A stretch of 64,000 nucleotides of DNA from the NCBI RefSeq assembly GCF_032884065.1, contig NC_088863.1:59338628-59402627 (forward strand), written 5' to 3'. Below the pieces are notes generated by a model, which was not told the DNA's origin, ran no database searches, and saw only the letters and a list, made by a program, of their open reading frames with translations. The translations under genes were made by a program, and so were the position numbers. How positions within the stretch are numbered: position 1 is the stretch's first letter; each line of letters begins with the position of its first letter. The stretch is from Artemia franciscana. Its lineage: Eukaryota > Arthropoda > Branchiopoda > Anostraca > Artemiidae. Positions 1 to 11,139 of this stretch are shown piece by piece.

Positions 1-2
1 TC

Positions 3-1487
3 GGACACGCTTGCTCAAATAATAACGAAGATCCTTTCATCCAACAAGAAGCTCAGTTTAGATCTGCATTCCCTGAAATAATACAGTACTACCCTAAGAG
101 TCACCCTTACTATAACCAAAGATCCATTATTGAAACCCCTTTGTATTATGCTGGTGTGGAAACAGAAACAGGACCAATTATGGTCCCGGTATACAGCTCC
201 GGAAGAATAGAGCGACAGACACAGTTCGGAGGTGCTGCTAATATCCCAGTTTCGGGAGGTCCCTTCCCACTTCAACCTGCTGTTCAGCCAGTACCACAGT
301 TTAACAGACCCTTTAGGCCAAGGCCAATAGGTGGTGGAGCCAACAGACCTGTTAGCAGTGGACCGTTCCCACTAAACCAGGCACCTCAAGTTGAAGATCC
401 AAATGCTGGTTTTGTTCAATCAGCACTCCGACCATTCCGGATATCAGCAAGACAAGTAGAATCAATAGTTGAAAACATGCCACAAGTCGAAGATCCCGAT
501 GCAGGATCTGATGATGTGATAACAAAGAAACCAATCGCAACTCCTGTTCTTCTAGGACCAGTACCAATAAACTTTATGAACTTGGAAGATGGTAATCAAA
601 AACAAAATAATGTGGAAGAGCCCGTAAAAGTTTTTCCCAAAACAAAACCATTCCCTGTACCTGGGACAGGATTTGGGCATCCGAGACCAGTGGGCGAAGG
701 CATCTTAGTTCCCGCACACATCGCAGAGCAAGAAAACGTGGCCCACGAAGGGGAAATAGTCGCAAGGGCAGCATATCCGCAGAGACTTACAAGACCCTTT
801 CCAGTTCCTGGTACTAATACAGGAATTCCTCGTCCCGTCGGAACTCAGACCAGACCTTTTCCTGTGAGAGGGAATACAGCACAGGCTGTTGCTCTTGGAC
901 CTTTTCCCATAGGAAAACGAGATACGTCCAGTGTTCTACAGGAGGGGCTGCAGTCCGACACCATTAAGGAATTCCCAAAATCAAAGCCTTTCACAGTACC
1001 TAATTTTATTGAACCTAAGCCTGTGGGTGACGGAATTACTCCTTTAAAGCCTGTCAAAAATAGTGAAAACGATGAATCTATTAATGAACCTACAAAAAAA
1101 TTCCCCAAAACCAAGCCTTTCGCAGTTCCTGGTTCCATAGAGCCTAAGCCTGCTGGAGAAGGTTTCCTTGTAAATGATAATTCCGAAAAGGAATCAATCA
1201 CGGAGAAAGACAGTGATGACCAAGAGCAACCCAAAGCAACTAAAGTTGTAGATTTTCCAAAAACAAAACCATTTCACGTCCCGAATGTAATCGAACCAAA
1301 ACCAGTGGGCCAAGGTATTGTTGTTCCTGTAACTTTGGCTGAAACTCAGTCTCAGGCCGATCTGGTACAAGAACTAACACAGAAGGAGGTGAAACAACCC
1401 TTGCTCCGACCATATCCATTAAATGTTGAGCCAGAAAATACAAACGTCATGGATTCAACTGAAACCAGCCTTATTACAGACAACTAA
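3..1487 (+). CDS. Proline-rich repeat protein, 3' part of gene (5' end outside window)
   Basis: The frame has no stop from position 3 to the TAA at 1485-1487 (494 codons). It is therefore a terminal exon, or part of one, cut by the window edge; no start codon can be assigned. The protein is rich in Pro, Val, Gly and Lys. It carries degenerate repeats with the core FPKTKPFxVPG/N..I/HPRPVGxGI at about 633-710, 783-842, 972-1037, 1101-1166 and 1254-1319. The first half has shorter GPFPL/RPFPV/RPFRPRPIGGG motifs and two PQVEDPxAG motifs. Acidic and Ser/Thr/Asn-rich spacers separate the repeats. No transmembrane segment or enzymatic domain is visible in the part seen. The composition suits an extracellular, cuticular or otherwise intrinsically disordered structural protein, but I do not recognise a named family. 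Poly(A) signals follow directly, which supports a real 3' end. Confidence 0.8.
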   Translation, partial: GHACSNNNEDPFIQQEAQFRSAFPEIIQYYPKSHPYYNQRSIIETPLYYAGVETETGPIMVPVYSSGRIERQTQFGGAANIPVSGGPFPLQPAVQPVPQFNRPFRPRPIGGGANRPVSSGPFPLNQAPQVEDPNAGFVQSALRPFRISARQVESIVENMPQVEDPDAGSDDVITKKPIATPVLLGPVPINFMNLEDGNQKQNNVEEPVKVFPKTKPFPVPGTGFGHPRPVGEGILVPAHIAEQENVAHEGEIVARAAYPQRLTRPFPVPGTNTGIPRPVGTQTRPFPVRGNTAQAVALGPFPIGKRDTSSVLQEGLQSDTIKEFPKSKPFTVPNFIEPKPVGDGITPLKPVKNSENDESINEPTKKFPKTKPFAVPGSIEPKPAGEGFLVNDNSEKESITEKDSDDQEQPKATKVVDFPKTKPFHVPNVIEPKPVGQGIVVPVTLAETQSQADLVQELTQKEVKQPLLRPYPLNVEPENTNVMDSTETSLITDN

Positions 1488-1511
1488 CTGTTTTTTTTTT
1501 TATACAAATAT

Positions 1512-1530
1512 AATAAAATTAGTGAATAAA
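1512..1530 (+). promoter_or_regulatory. Poly(A) signals for the proline-rich gene
   Basis: AATAAA occurs at 1512-1517 and again at 1525-1530, 25-43 nt after the TAA stop. This is ordinary spacing for a short 3' UTR. Confidence 0.55.
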
Positions 1531-4500
1531 TTGATTACTAAATATTAGCTTTGTTTTACAAACAGGATCATTAGCTCAACTGGGGTAGCAGGGCGGGGGG
1601 GGGGGGGTTGGCATCTTACAGAATTAATCATCCTTTCTAGACTTGAGTCAAGCAACTTGACTCAGATTTAATAGTGGCAAAATTCTTTACTATTATAATA
1701 TCTTGAAAAAAAATCTCATAAGAGCCAGAAATATCAAAGCAGGTTATTCGAAATATTTCACCCTGTAGTCGTTTCAGCTTTTTGTTGCATCTTTGTGATT
1801 CTCTTTACACATTTTGTTTCCAGATCTTCGATTCGGTATTGTTTCGATTCTTCCCTGAATGAAAGGTCACATATAGTTTCTAATTCAAATTCAACTTTAA
1901 ATTAGAGTCATTCTAACAGCGGAGAAATGAAATCCAGGCTAAATTTCTCAGATGCAAAATTCACATGTGTAAATTTTTTTTCGATGTTTGCATGGGAATA
2001 TTTGGCTTGTCCAAATATTCGAGTCAGTTTTGACATGGCACTCTTCAGATATTCAATCCGAATCAATATACTGAAAAACATCCACGAAATTCAGAGTCTG
2101 TAAATATTGCCCATAACCATATTTGAAACATATATGGTAACCATATTTGAAGAACGAACTGTTTTACTGTACTAGCTTTTCAACACATCTTAAGATAGTC
2201 TCGCCCTGTCAAGAATAAAATTTATAGCCATAAGTTGAACTTGGAAGTTTGTATTAAAATAAACATCAGGATTTAAAATCCAAGGTACACAGCAATGGTC
2301 TATAAGATTATTAGGTAAAATCCAGCAAAACACACAGAAATAGGCACACAAAAAAATCTTAATCACTCAAACAAATTTCAAGTCTCCTACAGACTAAGAC
2401 GACTATCTCTTAGCGACAAAACGGTACTTGTGTGAAATAACCCCTACCTAATATTGTTCTAATATGTTTCTCTGACGCTCAATTTTAATTAAATATACCG
2501 AAGTATGATAAAAATTCCTTTGGAAACAAATTTGGGCTATATATTTATACATTAAGCGGGGGGGGGGGTGTTAGTAAAGTATAGCGGTTCTCCATGCCAA
2601 ATGTATTAGGTACAATTATTCTGAATATTATGTAGTAAGGGAACATAAAGATTATGCTTTCTAAATTATAAAAAAGGGTGTTGTTTTATTGAATGATATC
2701 AAAATTAGTTTAAATTATTTAGAAAGCAAGAACTCGAATCAGAAGTATCTAGAGCATCTCTCTATTCCATTTGTTTTGGAAAGCTCTGATGCGAATTCCA
2801 TCAATGTCGTAATCAAAATACTAACTTGGCTATTATATTTTTCAAAATCGATCTTGTCAAAATACACAGCTATGAAGCAACACTTTAGTCCAAGTGATGT
2901 TTGGAGATGTAGTAGCAAAATTTCAATGACAAGTAGCGTAGGCTAAATTACAGATATTAGCCCATGCTGAAAAAACTTCAATTATAACCATACCAGGACA
3001 CAAGGTGCGGCCTTACGTCAAAATACGAAAAAAACAAAATTGTCCCCTACATTATTGAAAAAGTTAGAAAACCATCGTAATAGTTTATCTCTTCCTTCTT
3101 ATCTATGCTAGTTCGATTCTTTATCCCCCTTTTTATGGTGTTATTAGCGTCTTTAAACTCTTTGTAAATTCTACAAGTTTTGTTTGTTTTTAATCTATTT
3201 GACGTACTAATGTTTTTTTTTTTTTTTTTTTTTAGGCATAATAAGAAACAACGAGTTTATCAAATATCCAATGAATGATTATTCATTTTGTTAATTAGTA
3301 TTCTTGTGTTTGTAAACCATTTTATGTTTTGATGTATTTTTTTTCCTTTTTTTACTCCAAAATGGGATTGCGAAGCACGTCTTCCAAAAAATGTTGCCTT
3401 ACAAAAAAAACAAAAAAAAACAAAACTCATTGAATGTTAGTCTAAGAAGTGCTGGCCGGAGAAGCGAATGTTTTAACTCTGATCAGAAGAAGTAGCGAAC
3501 CAAATAATCGCCCGTATAAAGACATATTTCTTCTTCAACCAACATGAAGTATGGCTGCAGAGAAACAACGGTTTTGTCTGTGCTCCAACTCAAACTCCCC
3601 TTGCCCCCAAAGGATTACACCTGTGTGAGCAAAGATTATAATCATATTGCGTTAAACCAAAGAGTCGGTTTTTGAATTATTAAATCAAGATGCAAGACTG
3701 AAATTCAAGGACCTCCTGGTGCACCTGGAATGTTTGCAGAATAAAGTAATAAGAATGGTGTTTAACACAAAATGTAATACAAGGTCTTATATGTGTTTCA
3801 GTTCAGTAGCTTTGACTAAACACTAGAAATAATTTTAGTTACTGTTAAAGAATTTTCAAATAAATTTAACAAAACCAAATAAATTCAACTTTCAAATATA
3901 TTAGATGTCAGGACTAGGAATTGGCCAAAATGAAAAAAAGATAAATACAAAATATTAGCTAAAAATAAATATGTAAATGGAGGAAAAATATTCATAATTC
4001 AAAATTACAAGACCATTAAAACAACTAAAAAAAAAATATCCACATAGACATATAAAAAAAGCGACTGAAAGCATAGAACCATCTTTAAACCCAAATAAAA
4101 AAAATCTCATTTTTTAAATATTCCAACCATTCAAAGTTGTATCGATCAAATCAATTGAACAGTTAGCCATTGACTCCAATTAAAGTACATCTCGTATCAA
4201 GAGGGGTAAAATACACACTACGAAGCAAAGTTGCTTATCCTAGGGATAATTTATTACGAACATGATTCCACTGAAAAGGTCAAGTTACCTAATGCGTCAG
4301 CTATTTTAAAAGTATTTCTTCCTTTGAAAATAAAACAGAGCATTAGAGAAATTACAAGACCTGAAAATTTTGTTTTCAAGCAATATATTTGTTAATATCG
4401 AATTCAAATTGTCTTCGCCCTTTCTTAAAACACATTTACATTCTGGTATTGAACAATGAAATATCTACACGAAGTAAATAAAACTAAGATTGACAAATTA

Positions 4501-4574
4501 GCTTGGTTGCCATTTTCCCCTCACTCTCTTGTGTAAAAAAGGCCATTAGAAAGTCTTGCCTCATTTAATACTTT
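1531..4574. other. Intergenic stretch between convergent genes, no gene seen
   Basis: AT-rich DNA with poly(G) tracts (about 1594-1608 and 2559-2568) and poly(T)/poly(A) runs (about 3211-3233, 3340-3420). Small ORFs such as 2689-2946 show no domain or codon signature. A TTTATT at 4250-4255 could be the minus-strand poly(A) signal of the Canopy gene, about 320 nt past its stop. Confidence 0.5.
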
Positions 4575-4899
4575 CTAAAGTTCCCCTTCATCCTTGTTCT
4601 TAGTCTTTTGTTTATTCTTCTTGCTGTTTGCCTTTGACTCTTTCGGCCGTTGCTCCGGCGGAGGGGGAAGACCCATTGGCTCTGTCAAACAAGTGGCATC
4701 GCTATCTTTCAAATATTTGTCCTTACACAAATAAGTCCGAAGGTCAACCGTTTCTTGGTGCTTAAAAAACCAGTTAGTTATATCCTCTTCATGGTCTTCA
4801 AGTAGCGACTCACACTGAGACTTCAAATTGGATATTTCTGCTGACGTATTATTCCAGAGCTCAAAAGGTATACCGAGATCTACCTTGACTCCTTTCGCC
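4575..4899 (-). CDS. CNPY3: Canopy-3-like gene, coding exon 4 (terminal)
   Basis: CNPY3 (PRAT4A) is an ER-resident saposin-like protein; in vertebrates it acts as a co-chaperone for Toll-like receptor folding. This last exon runs from a TTTTTTTTCAG acceptor (exon base 4899) to TAG at 4577-4575, giving one split-codon base plus 108 codons. It encodes the family's KGVKVDLGIPFELW block, then SAEISNLKSQCESLLEDHEE, a WFFKHQ motif, LRTYLCKD and the CL motif. A Lys-rich low-complexity tail follows and ends KDEGEL, which resembles an ER-retention tail. Conserved Cys in SQCES, YLCKD and ATCLT are present. The exon joins exon 3 in phase: GT from exon 3 plus G completes a Val codon. Identification rests on recognisable block order and exact splice phases. 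CNPY4 is the nearest alternative. Confidence 0.85.
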
Positions 4900-5516
4900 C
4901 TGAAAAAAAATCAATATAAAATAAAAATATTTGAAAGTCATTCTTGGGGGCCTTGGGCTAACGAGGCTAACAGTCATCAAAACTCTAAAAAAGAGATTTC
5001 AATAAGAATATATCTAATAAAAGAATTGGGTGATTCTGAATATAAACAATTACTTAATTCTAAAGTTGCTCGCCAAAAACCTAAGAAAATTTATTCCATT
5101 TTTGAAAAAAGTGGCCGCTAGGTGGGGATTCCATCTCTGAAGATGCATGAATTCAATAAAAAATAAATAGTTCACACAGAAATTTATTTCATTTAGCTCG
5201 CTTGAATCATTTAGGGCAAAATAAAATTACATATGGTGGTGCATAACTGCACATCAGTTGTGATGGGAGAGGGACAGTGGGCGCTTGAGGAGGCAATGGA
5301 AGTGTGCTCGAGCCTCAAAAAAGGTGTTTTATACGAAATTCCTAACTCTCCTTCAGCCTTTAGAAGGTATACAAACAAATTCAAAATTTCTTTTGATTCC
5401 CAAAAATTTGCTAGAATTTACCTGTGAAATGGTTCACAGTGTGTTCCAAAGGTCACATTGGAAAGTGTTCCAATGGTTCAAAGGGGTCAAAGCGCCGCTA
5501 TTATAACAGACAAAAG

Positions 5517-6755
5517 TGTGACTTTTGCTCCAAATCACAGCTATGGGGAAACCTAATCCTGCACGACAAAGCAGAACGGTGCTAGTGAGTTTGAAGGACA
5601 GCTTCTAGAACCTATCAGATCACACGGCAAAATGCTACAATTTCTATTAGTTCCGAGACCATCACAATATCTAGGGATAAATCCTCATGAGATTGGCTGA
5701 AGAAGCCAATCATTTCTCACGAGTTTTTATTTGTTTATTTCTTAAGCTATCTTTTAGGTGCAGTGAAACAGCTGGCTTTCTCCAAAGTTTTGGTTTCTCA
5801 ACCTTGAACATATTCAGACCTCCTCCAGCCATCTTAGTGCAATCAATACATCTGGTCCCCCTATGGAAGATTAAATAAAAAAAAAAAAAAAAATGAGCCC
5901 TCTCTCAATACTATAAGACCACTGGGTCGATACAACCACCTCTAAAAAAAAAAAAAAACAAAAACAAAAAAACAAAAAAAAAAAAAAAAACATCAGTCAT
6001 CTTTCATATGGCAAAAAATACGAAACTCCGAATTTTTGCTGATAGGAGCTTGAAAATTCTACAATGTGGTTCTCTGATACGCTGAATTTGATGGTACAAT
6101 TTTAATTAAGATTCTTTGGCTTGTAGGGGGTATTCCCCCACCCATTTTTAAGAATCAAATATTTTTTTCTTAGGTTTTTAGTTTTTGATAGATAGTTCTA
6201 AACTTACGGCTTACTAAACTAAACTATTTGAAATCAGCATAATAAGCAGATCCTTTTGACATATCTATATGTATCAACATTTTTAAGGTTTCGGTTACTA
6301 TAAAGCCACGTCGCTTCTTACTTACAATTCGTTAGCAAAAACTGCTCGATTAATCAAGATTACAACTATTATCTTATTGCATCATTGTTATATTGCATAC
6401 AAAGAAGGTACGGATGCTGCATACAGGATTAGGTGGGTAAATTAGGTCTGAACATGTTCAAGATAGAAAAACAAAAGTCTTGGGGAAATCCAGGTGTTTC
6501 ACTGCACCTGAAACATGGCTTAACAACTAGACATAGGAAAACTCATGAGAAACGATAGGTTTCTAGTGCCAATTTCGTGAGGATGTATCCCTAGCTATTT
6601 TGATGTTCTTTACCTGACAGAGATTGTAGTAATTTGCCGTGTTAACTAATAGATTATAGCAGATGCAGCAAAAGCTCACTAGCACCTTTCTTCTTTGTTG
6701 TGAGGGGCTAGGTTACCCTGTGTCAGTGATTCCGAGTAAAAGTCAATTTTATGCT
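5517..6755. mobile_element. Foldback element with about 330-bp inverted arms, in Canopy intron 3
   Basis: The segment 5517-5845 reappears in reverse complement at about 6405-6755. Shared blocks include TGACTTTTGCTC, GGTGCTAGTGAG, CTAGGGATA(A/C)ATCCTCA, GGTGCAGTGAAACA and CTTGAACATRTTCAGACCT. The core between the arms (5860-6350) is a separate dispersed repeat. No coding capacity is seen. It is probably a non-autonomous inverted-repeat element. Confidence 0.7.
5860..6350 (+). repeat. Dispersed repeat, copy 1
   Basis: Shares GGCAAAAAATA(C/T)GAAA, GATAGGAGCTTGAAA, TTCTCTGATACGCTGAATTT and ACCA(C/T)TGGGTCGATACAA with 46210-46640. It includes long poly(A) tracts at 5877-5893 and 5944-5990. It ends near a GTCGCTTCTTACTTACAATTCGTTAGC-like motif that is also present in copy 2. 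Confidence 0.7.
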
Positions 6756-7289
6756 TAAATTCACAGTCTCATCCGTCCAGAATATGGAACGTGGGGGAGG
6801 GAGATATTATGAGCACAGTCGGAAGATTTTTCTGGGAGCATTGTTTTACGATTATTAAACAATTATATAAATAAACGAGGGTTGAATGAGGGATTAGGGG
6901 CTTCCTTCGCATTTTGGAAGAGCCTCAAATTAAATAGCTAATAGTAAAAACAAACTGTGTGTAAGGAGTGACCCTTGTCAAAGGAAACTCAAAGCAACAT
7001 TAGCACATGAAAAATTATTATAATTTTGGAAACACAAATTAAACTCCCCAAAATAATTATACTTTGTCTCAGAAAGTAATTACACTAAATGAGCTTTTTC
7101 CTCGAATCCTTTCCTTGCTAAAATTGTTTTTGTTTAAAAAATCACGTTCGGTAGGATGCTAGAGCTCCTCTAAGTTTAGGCAATCATGGATATGGAATTA
7201 AAGATGAAAGGGTTTTAATAAAAAAAAAGCTTTATTAAACAAAAGCGAAGACCAACATTAAAAATTCAAAAGACCTGAAATTGTCTAGC

Positions 7290-7480
7290 ATTTAAGGGGG
7301 GAAAGCCCCTCCTCAAATACAGTTGAATTGAAAAATTGTTATTTAAAGACCATTATAAAAATTTAGTGCAAAGAACGGAGGTTGAAGAGGGGGTGTCCCT
7401 CCACATACGATATAATTTCTGTTGGTTTTAATGTTACTCTTTACTTTCGTTTGAAAAAAATCTTTTTTTTATTTAAAATG
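7290..7480 (+). repeat. Dispersed repeat of the CATATACG-GTAATTTCTGTT family
   Basis: A segment with TAATTTCTGTTGGTTTTAA and ATGTTACTCTTTACTTTCG also occurs, with variation, at 16560-16640, 57660-57760, 58320-58390 (inverted), 58450-58555 and 59070-59190. No coding capacity. Confidence 0.6.
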
Positions 7481-8720
7481 GCATAATGAAACATATTATT
7501 TATGGTATTTTTGAGACAGTAAACTTAAGACGAGAAAGAAACAGGCTGACATCTTCTTGAATAAACCAATAAAGGTGAACTTATTACGAATTCACTATTC
7601 GTAATGGATTAAAAAATGTCATATGAAACTGGAAAACCATTTTGTAACTTTAACTGTCCTTTGAAATTACTTTAGAATTTTTTGCCTCTTATGATTTTAT
7701 TATTCAGGTTTTGCGTTGTGGATATATGTACACTTTCAGTTTAAACGAGCCTAATATATAGCATTTCATGCGGGTGGCATTTTATATCCAGAAATATTGC
7801 CTTTCCGGCTGGTTTACCTTTTTCAATAGGCGAAGCCTATACTGAGCCAAAAAGTAAAGATTCTTAGTTTTTCAAAAAAATAAAAAATAAAGAAATAGGT
7901 AACTAAAGATTCAAGAGCTAGAAAAAATATATATGCAATTGTGTTTAGACTTGTATTTACTTGTGTTAAATTGTTTTTACAGAAAATACTTGTTTTTTTA
8001 TAATAAACAGTTGAGGTGGTTGTACATTCGAGAAGGATGGAGGAAATATCCAATCGTTAAGGCTATTTTAAATGTTTATTTAGGAAGCATGTGGGTGTGT
8101 CAAAGAGCGAAATGGGAGATGCGCTGCATGCTACCGAAGAATCTTTTATTTTTACGGGTTTTAACGTGCATTTTGTCAAAGACCAGTGCATTTTAATTTT
8201 ATTTGATCCCTTTTTTTTTATTATACAAGTCCCACGGAACCAAACTCTTTCCAGAGTACATCAAAATCGCAACTTCAGCTAGCTAGGCAAATTACTGCCC
8301 AAATTGCAATCAGAAACTGTTTTTCTATGTTACAACTTCCGAAACAAACACTTTTCTCTAGATGGCAATGGATTTAAATTGAGACCTAATAATAGCAAAA
8401 GGAAAGCGTTAGCGGCATTAACCTAAACAAGCTCAGCAATCTGTACTTGTTGGGTCGTGATTAAAGTCATTATTTAGTTGTTTTTTTACATTTATCTGAA
8501 ACAAATTTGAAATTACCGCTCATTTAATGTTATTGATTTGATTTTATTCTTTGCTGATGGTGGATGCTTGATATATAGCCAAAACAGTCCTTCAGCATTA
8601 ATTTTAGCTCTTTTCTTTACAAAAAAGAGGATAAGTAGTAATTTCTGCTTACAATCTCGTTCTTCTTTGAAATCGTTTAGAAAATCGAAAAGCATCAGTT
8701 AAACCTTCGAGATACTTACA

Positions 8721-8854
8721 CTAGACCATGAAGTGTTTCAAATGTCTGACTCATCCCCTTTGCAAATCGAGTTGAATCAGTCCTCTCCTTGTGAATATTG
8801 TACTGAAGCATTCTCTCACAAAGCCCGTCTAGACTATCTTCTAGTCTTGTCTGC
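8721..8854 (-). CDS. CNPY3: Canopy-3-like gene, coding exon 3 (with 1-nt deletion)
   Basis: The acceptor GGATTTTCAG precedes exon base 8854; the consensus donor GTAAGT lies at 8720-8715. The exon begins with one split-codon base, then reads [31 protein letters not shown], and finally [14 protein letters not shown] in a shifted frame. It matches the Canopy segment with Cys-x-Arg-Met-Leu and the RFAKGM block. The exon is 134 nt, whereas splice phases on both sides require 135. The missing base maps to the run encoding A-K-G near 8757-8765 (plus strand ATCCCCTTGC). Without that base the frame breaks, so this is either a homopolymer error in the assembly or a real lesion. Confidence 0.85.
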
Positions 8855-10952
8855 CTGAAAATCCGGACAACGGTTTTTTAATAAATACATTTTCTGTTAT
8901 TGCAAATCTTACTGCAAAAAATGAATGTTGACGTTGCTTTTTCTACTAAAGAAAAAATTAAGTTAAGGATATATCAAGACGCACGGTAAGAAACAAGCAA
9001 AGAAAGTAAGCGTTAGGTTGAAGATTTAACAAAAGTGGTGAGGAGCTCCCTATTTCTTCCTGCCAAGACTGTTCCCGAAGAAAAATTTACTTTTACAGCA
9101 TTTCTAATCCTTCGCCCTACTCACTATCCAGGTTAATGAGCCTATAATTTTTCCCATAAGCATAACCCGAATTGCATCTATCCTTGGCTGTGTTCATGGG
9201 GAGAGGTTGGGGGGTTTTATGCCCCCCCCCCCAAAATGTTTGTCCGGCTCGTAAAAACGTAATACATAAAAACATACTTTTGAGACGTTCAATTATGTGC
9301 TTTTGGTACTCTCTCTACCCGAAAAAAAAACTGGATACGGCCTTGCATCTATCTAATGATATGAAAAATACATTAGAAAAACATATATACGTTACAGAGC
9401 TTTGATGGTTCAATTCATTCTATTGTATTTACGTTCTACATACCCTTTTAATCTCATTTTACAAATCATAGTACTAGGGTATATGTTATACCCAGTTATT
9501 ATCAAGTCCGTTGATTAACAAATTTAATATAGCATTATTATTCAGTTTCAGTTATTAGTTCTTCTGTTTCAAGAAATACCATAAATATCTGTATTTACGG
9601 ACTATTAATGTAGAAGGACTACCGCCTCCTTACAGTCTTTAGAGGATAGAGCGTCATTTGTGCTTTACTGAAAACAAAATATGTTCTAAATATATTTTCT
9701 CATCATTAGAATATGGAAAAGTAAATATTACTGATATTTCTAAAAACTAATTTTTATATTTTCTAAATAATCAATCTTGTTTCATTAGTCAGATAAACAA
9801 TAGACCTCTAGTTTTATTTAGATATCAATTTTCCATTTGTTTGTGTTAAATGGAAAAGTTTCTATAGAAAGCGTGCTTTTAAACAGTAAAATCAAATTGA
9901 AAGTCTTAAATATAGTTGTTCTTAAAAAAAATTCTTTCCTGAGATTATAATCGTAATTCTCCTTTTTTATTGTTCAAGTTTCGAAAAACAAAAAATATAA
10001 TTTCTAAAATGCACATGGTTTATAGTAAAGCAAAAATAACAGATAAGCCTTCTAGAAGGCTCAGAGTCAGTGGATGGGAGGAGTTCTAATTTCTGTTCCT
10101 TTTAAGTTTCACTTGATTATTCATTTCCATTTCTGTTCGTTGTCCGTGAAATGTGAATCTTTTTTTCTCATTATTTATTAACATTAACCCAATTTTAATA
10201 CACAGAAAATGTCAAATTTTATTGTCATAATCATTGGTATAATTCCCCTCAGGATTCATTTTTGCTACAGTTTTTTCCTTTGGGCACTATCCTTTTTAGT
10301 TAAATTTCTCATCTTCTTTTTCTTTTAGTCAAAGATGGGAAAGCAAAATACAGAAAAAAACAAACACATTTGAATAGGCAAAGTTATGAGTAATAAAAAA
10401 TTCAGTTGACTCTTCGTCATTCATTAGTTCTACATTGAAAATTTTAAACTTCAACTCTAAGGAAATGCACAGTATTTCCAATAGGCTTTCAAAAAAGGGA
10501 AAGCAGTAAACATTGACTTTCAATGTCTTAGCATTAGATAAAGACTAACAAATATGATAAAAATACGAACAACAACAAAAAATCACAGTTTTACACGATT
10601 TTAGTTAGAGCAGGAGAGGGAAGGAGAAAAATAAAATAACATACTATCTACTGATATAATTACCAATGAGCATTTCAAAGATAAATTATAGGTATTTTAA
10701 CTATAGAAAGGGTTGTTTCAACGTTCAAAAGCTCTTTTCCCTAATCAAAGGTGTTATTGGTCAAAACAGTGAAAGAGGGGGTGGGGGTTGTCTCAATGAC
10801 TAGTTATTCAGTTCTACCAATCACACTTCAAATTTAAGTAAAATTGCAATAAAATCAGGGTAAAATCACAGCTTTAACAAGTCACTTAACATTGATAACT
10901 TTCATTTAGATGCTATAACCTATAAAATCAAATTTGTAACGGATTTACTTAC
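8855..10952. other. Canopy intron 2, no other gene seen
   Basis: AT-rich intronic DNA. It has a poly(C) tract at about 9222-9232 and minus-strand poly(A)/poly(T) runs. ORFs such as 9172-9405 and 10329-10523 have no recognisable content. Confidence 0.6.
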
Positions 10953-11073
10953 GAAACTCTGTACTTCGTCTTCTTATTGCAAGCATCCAAACTATAGCAA
11001 CTTTCAATAACCTGGTGACTTTTTCCGGTTTCTTTCAGCTTTTCTTCTAATTCAAAAGATGTAATTTTGCAAA
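10953..11073 (-). CDS. CNPY3: Canopy-3-like gene, coding exon 2
   Basis: The acceptor ATTATTTTAG precedes base 11073; donor GTAAGTAAAT lies at 10952-10943. The 121-nt exon has two split-codon bases, 39 codons, then two bases. It encodes CKITSFELEEKLKETGKSHQ followed by VIESCYSLDACNKKTKYRV. This is the Canopy N-terminal helix region: a Cys-x-x-Cys completed with exon 1, then ELEEKLKETGK and VIE. The leading TT plus G from exon 1 restores Val in CEVCK. The trailing TC plus G from exon 3 makes Ser. Frame and phase are intact. Confidence 0.88.
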
Positions 11074-11139
11074 CTAAAATAATACTACATTAAAACCACA
11101 AAAATTAGCGATCTTATCATACTGCAATATGTTTCTTCT

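Noticed and set aside
1571-1583. tRNA-like A box (TTAGCTCAACTGG)
   Set aside because: It fits the A-box consensus, but no B box follows at a suitable distance and no cloverleaf can be drawn; a poly(G) tract follows instead.
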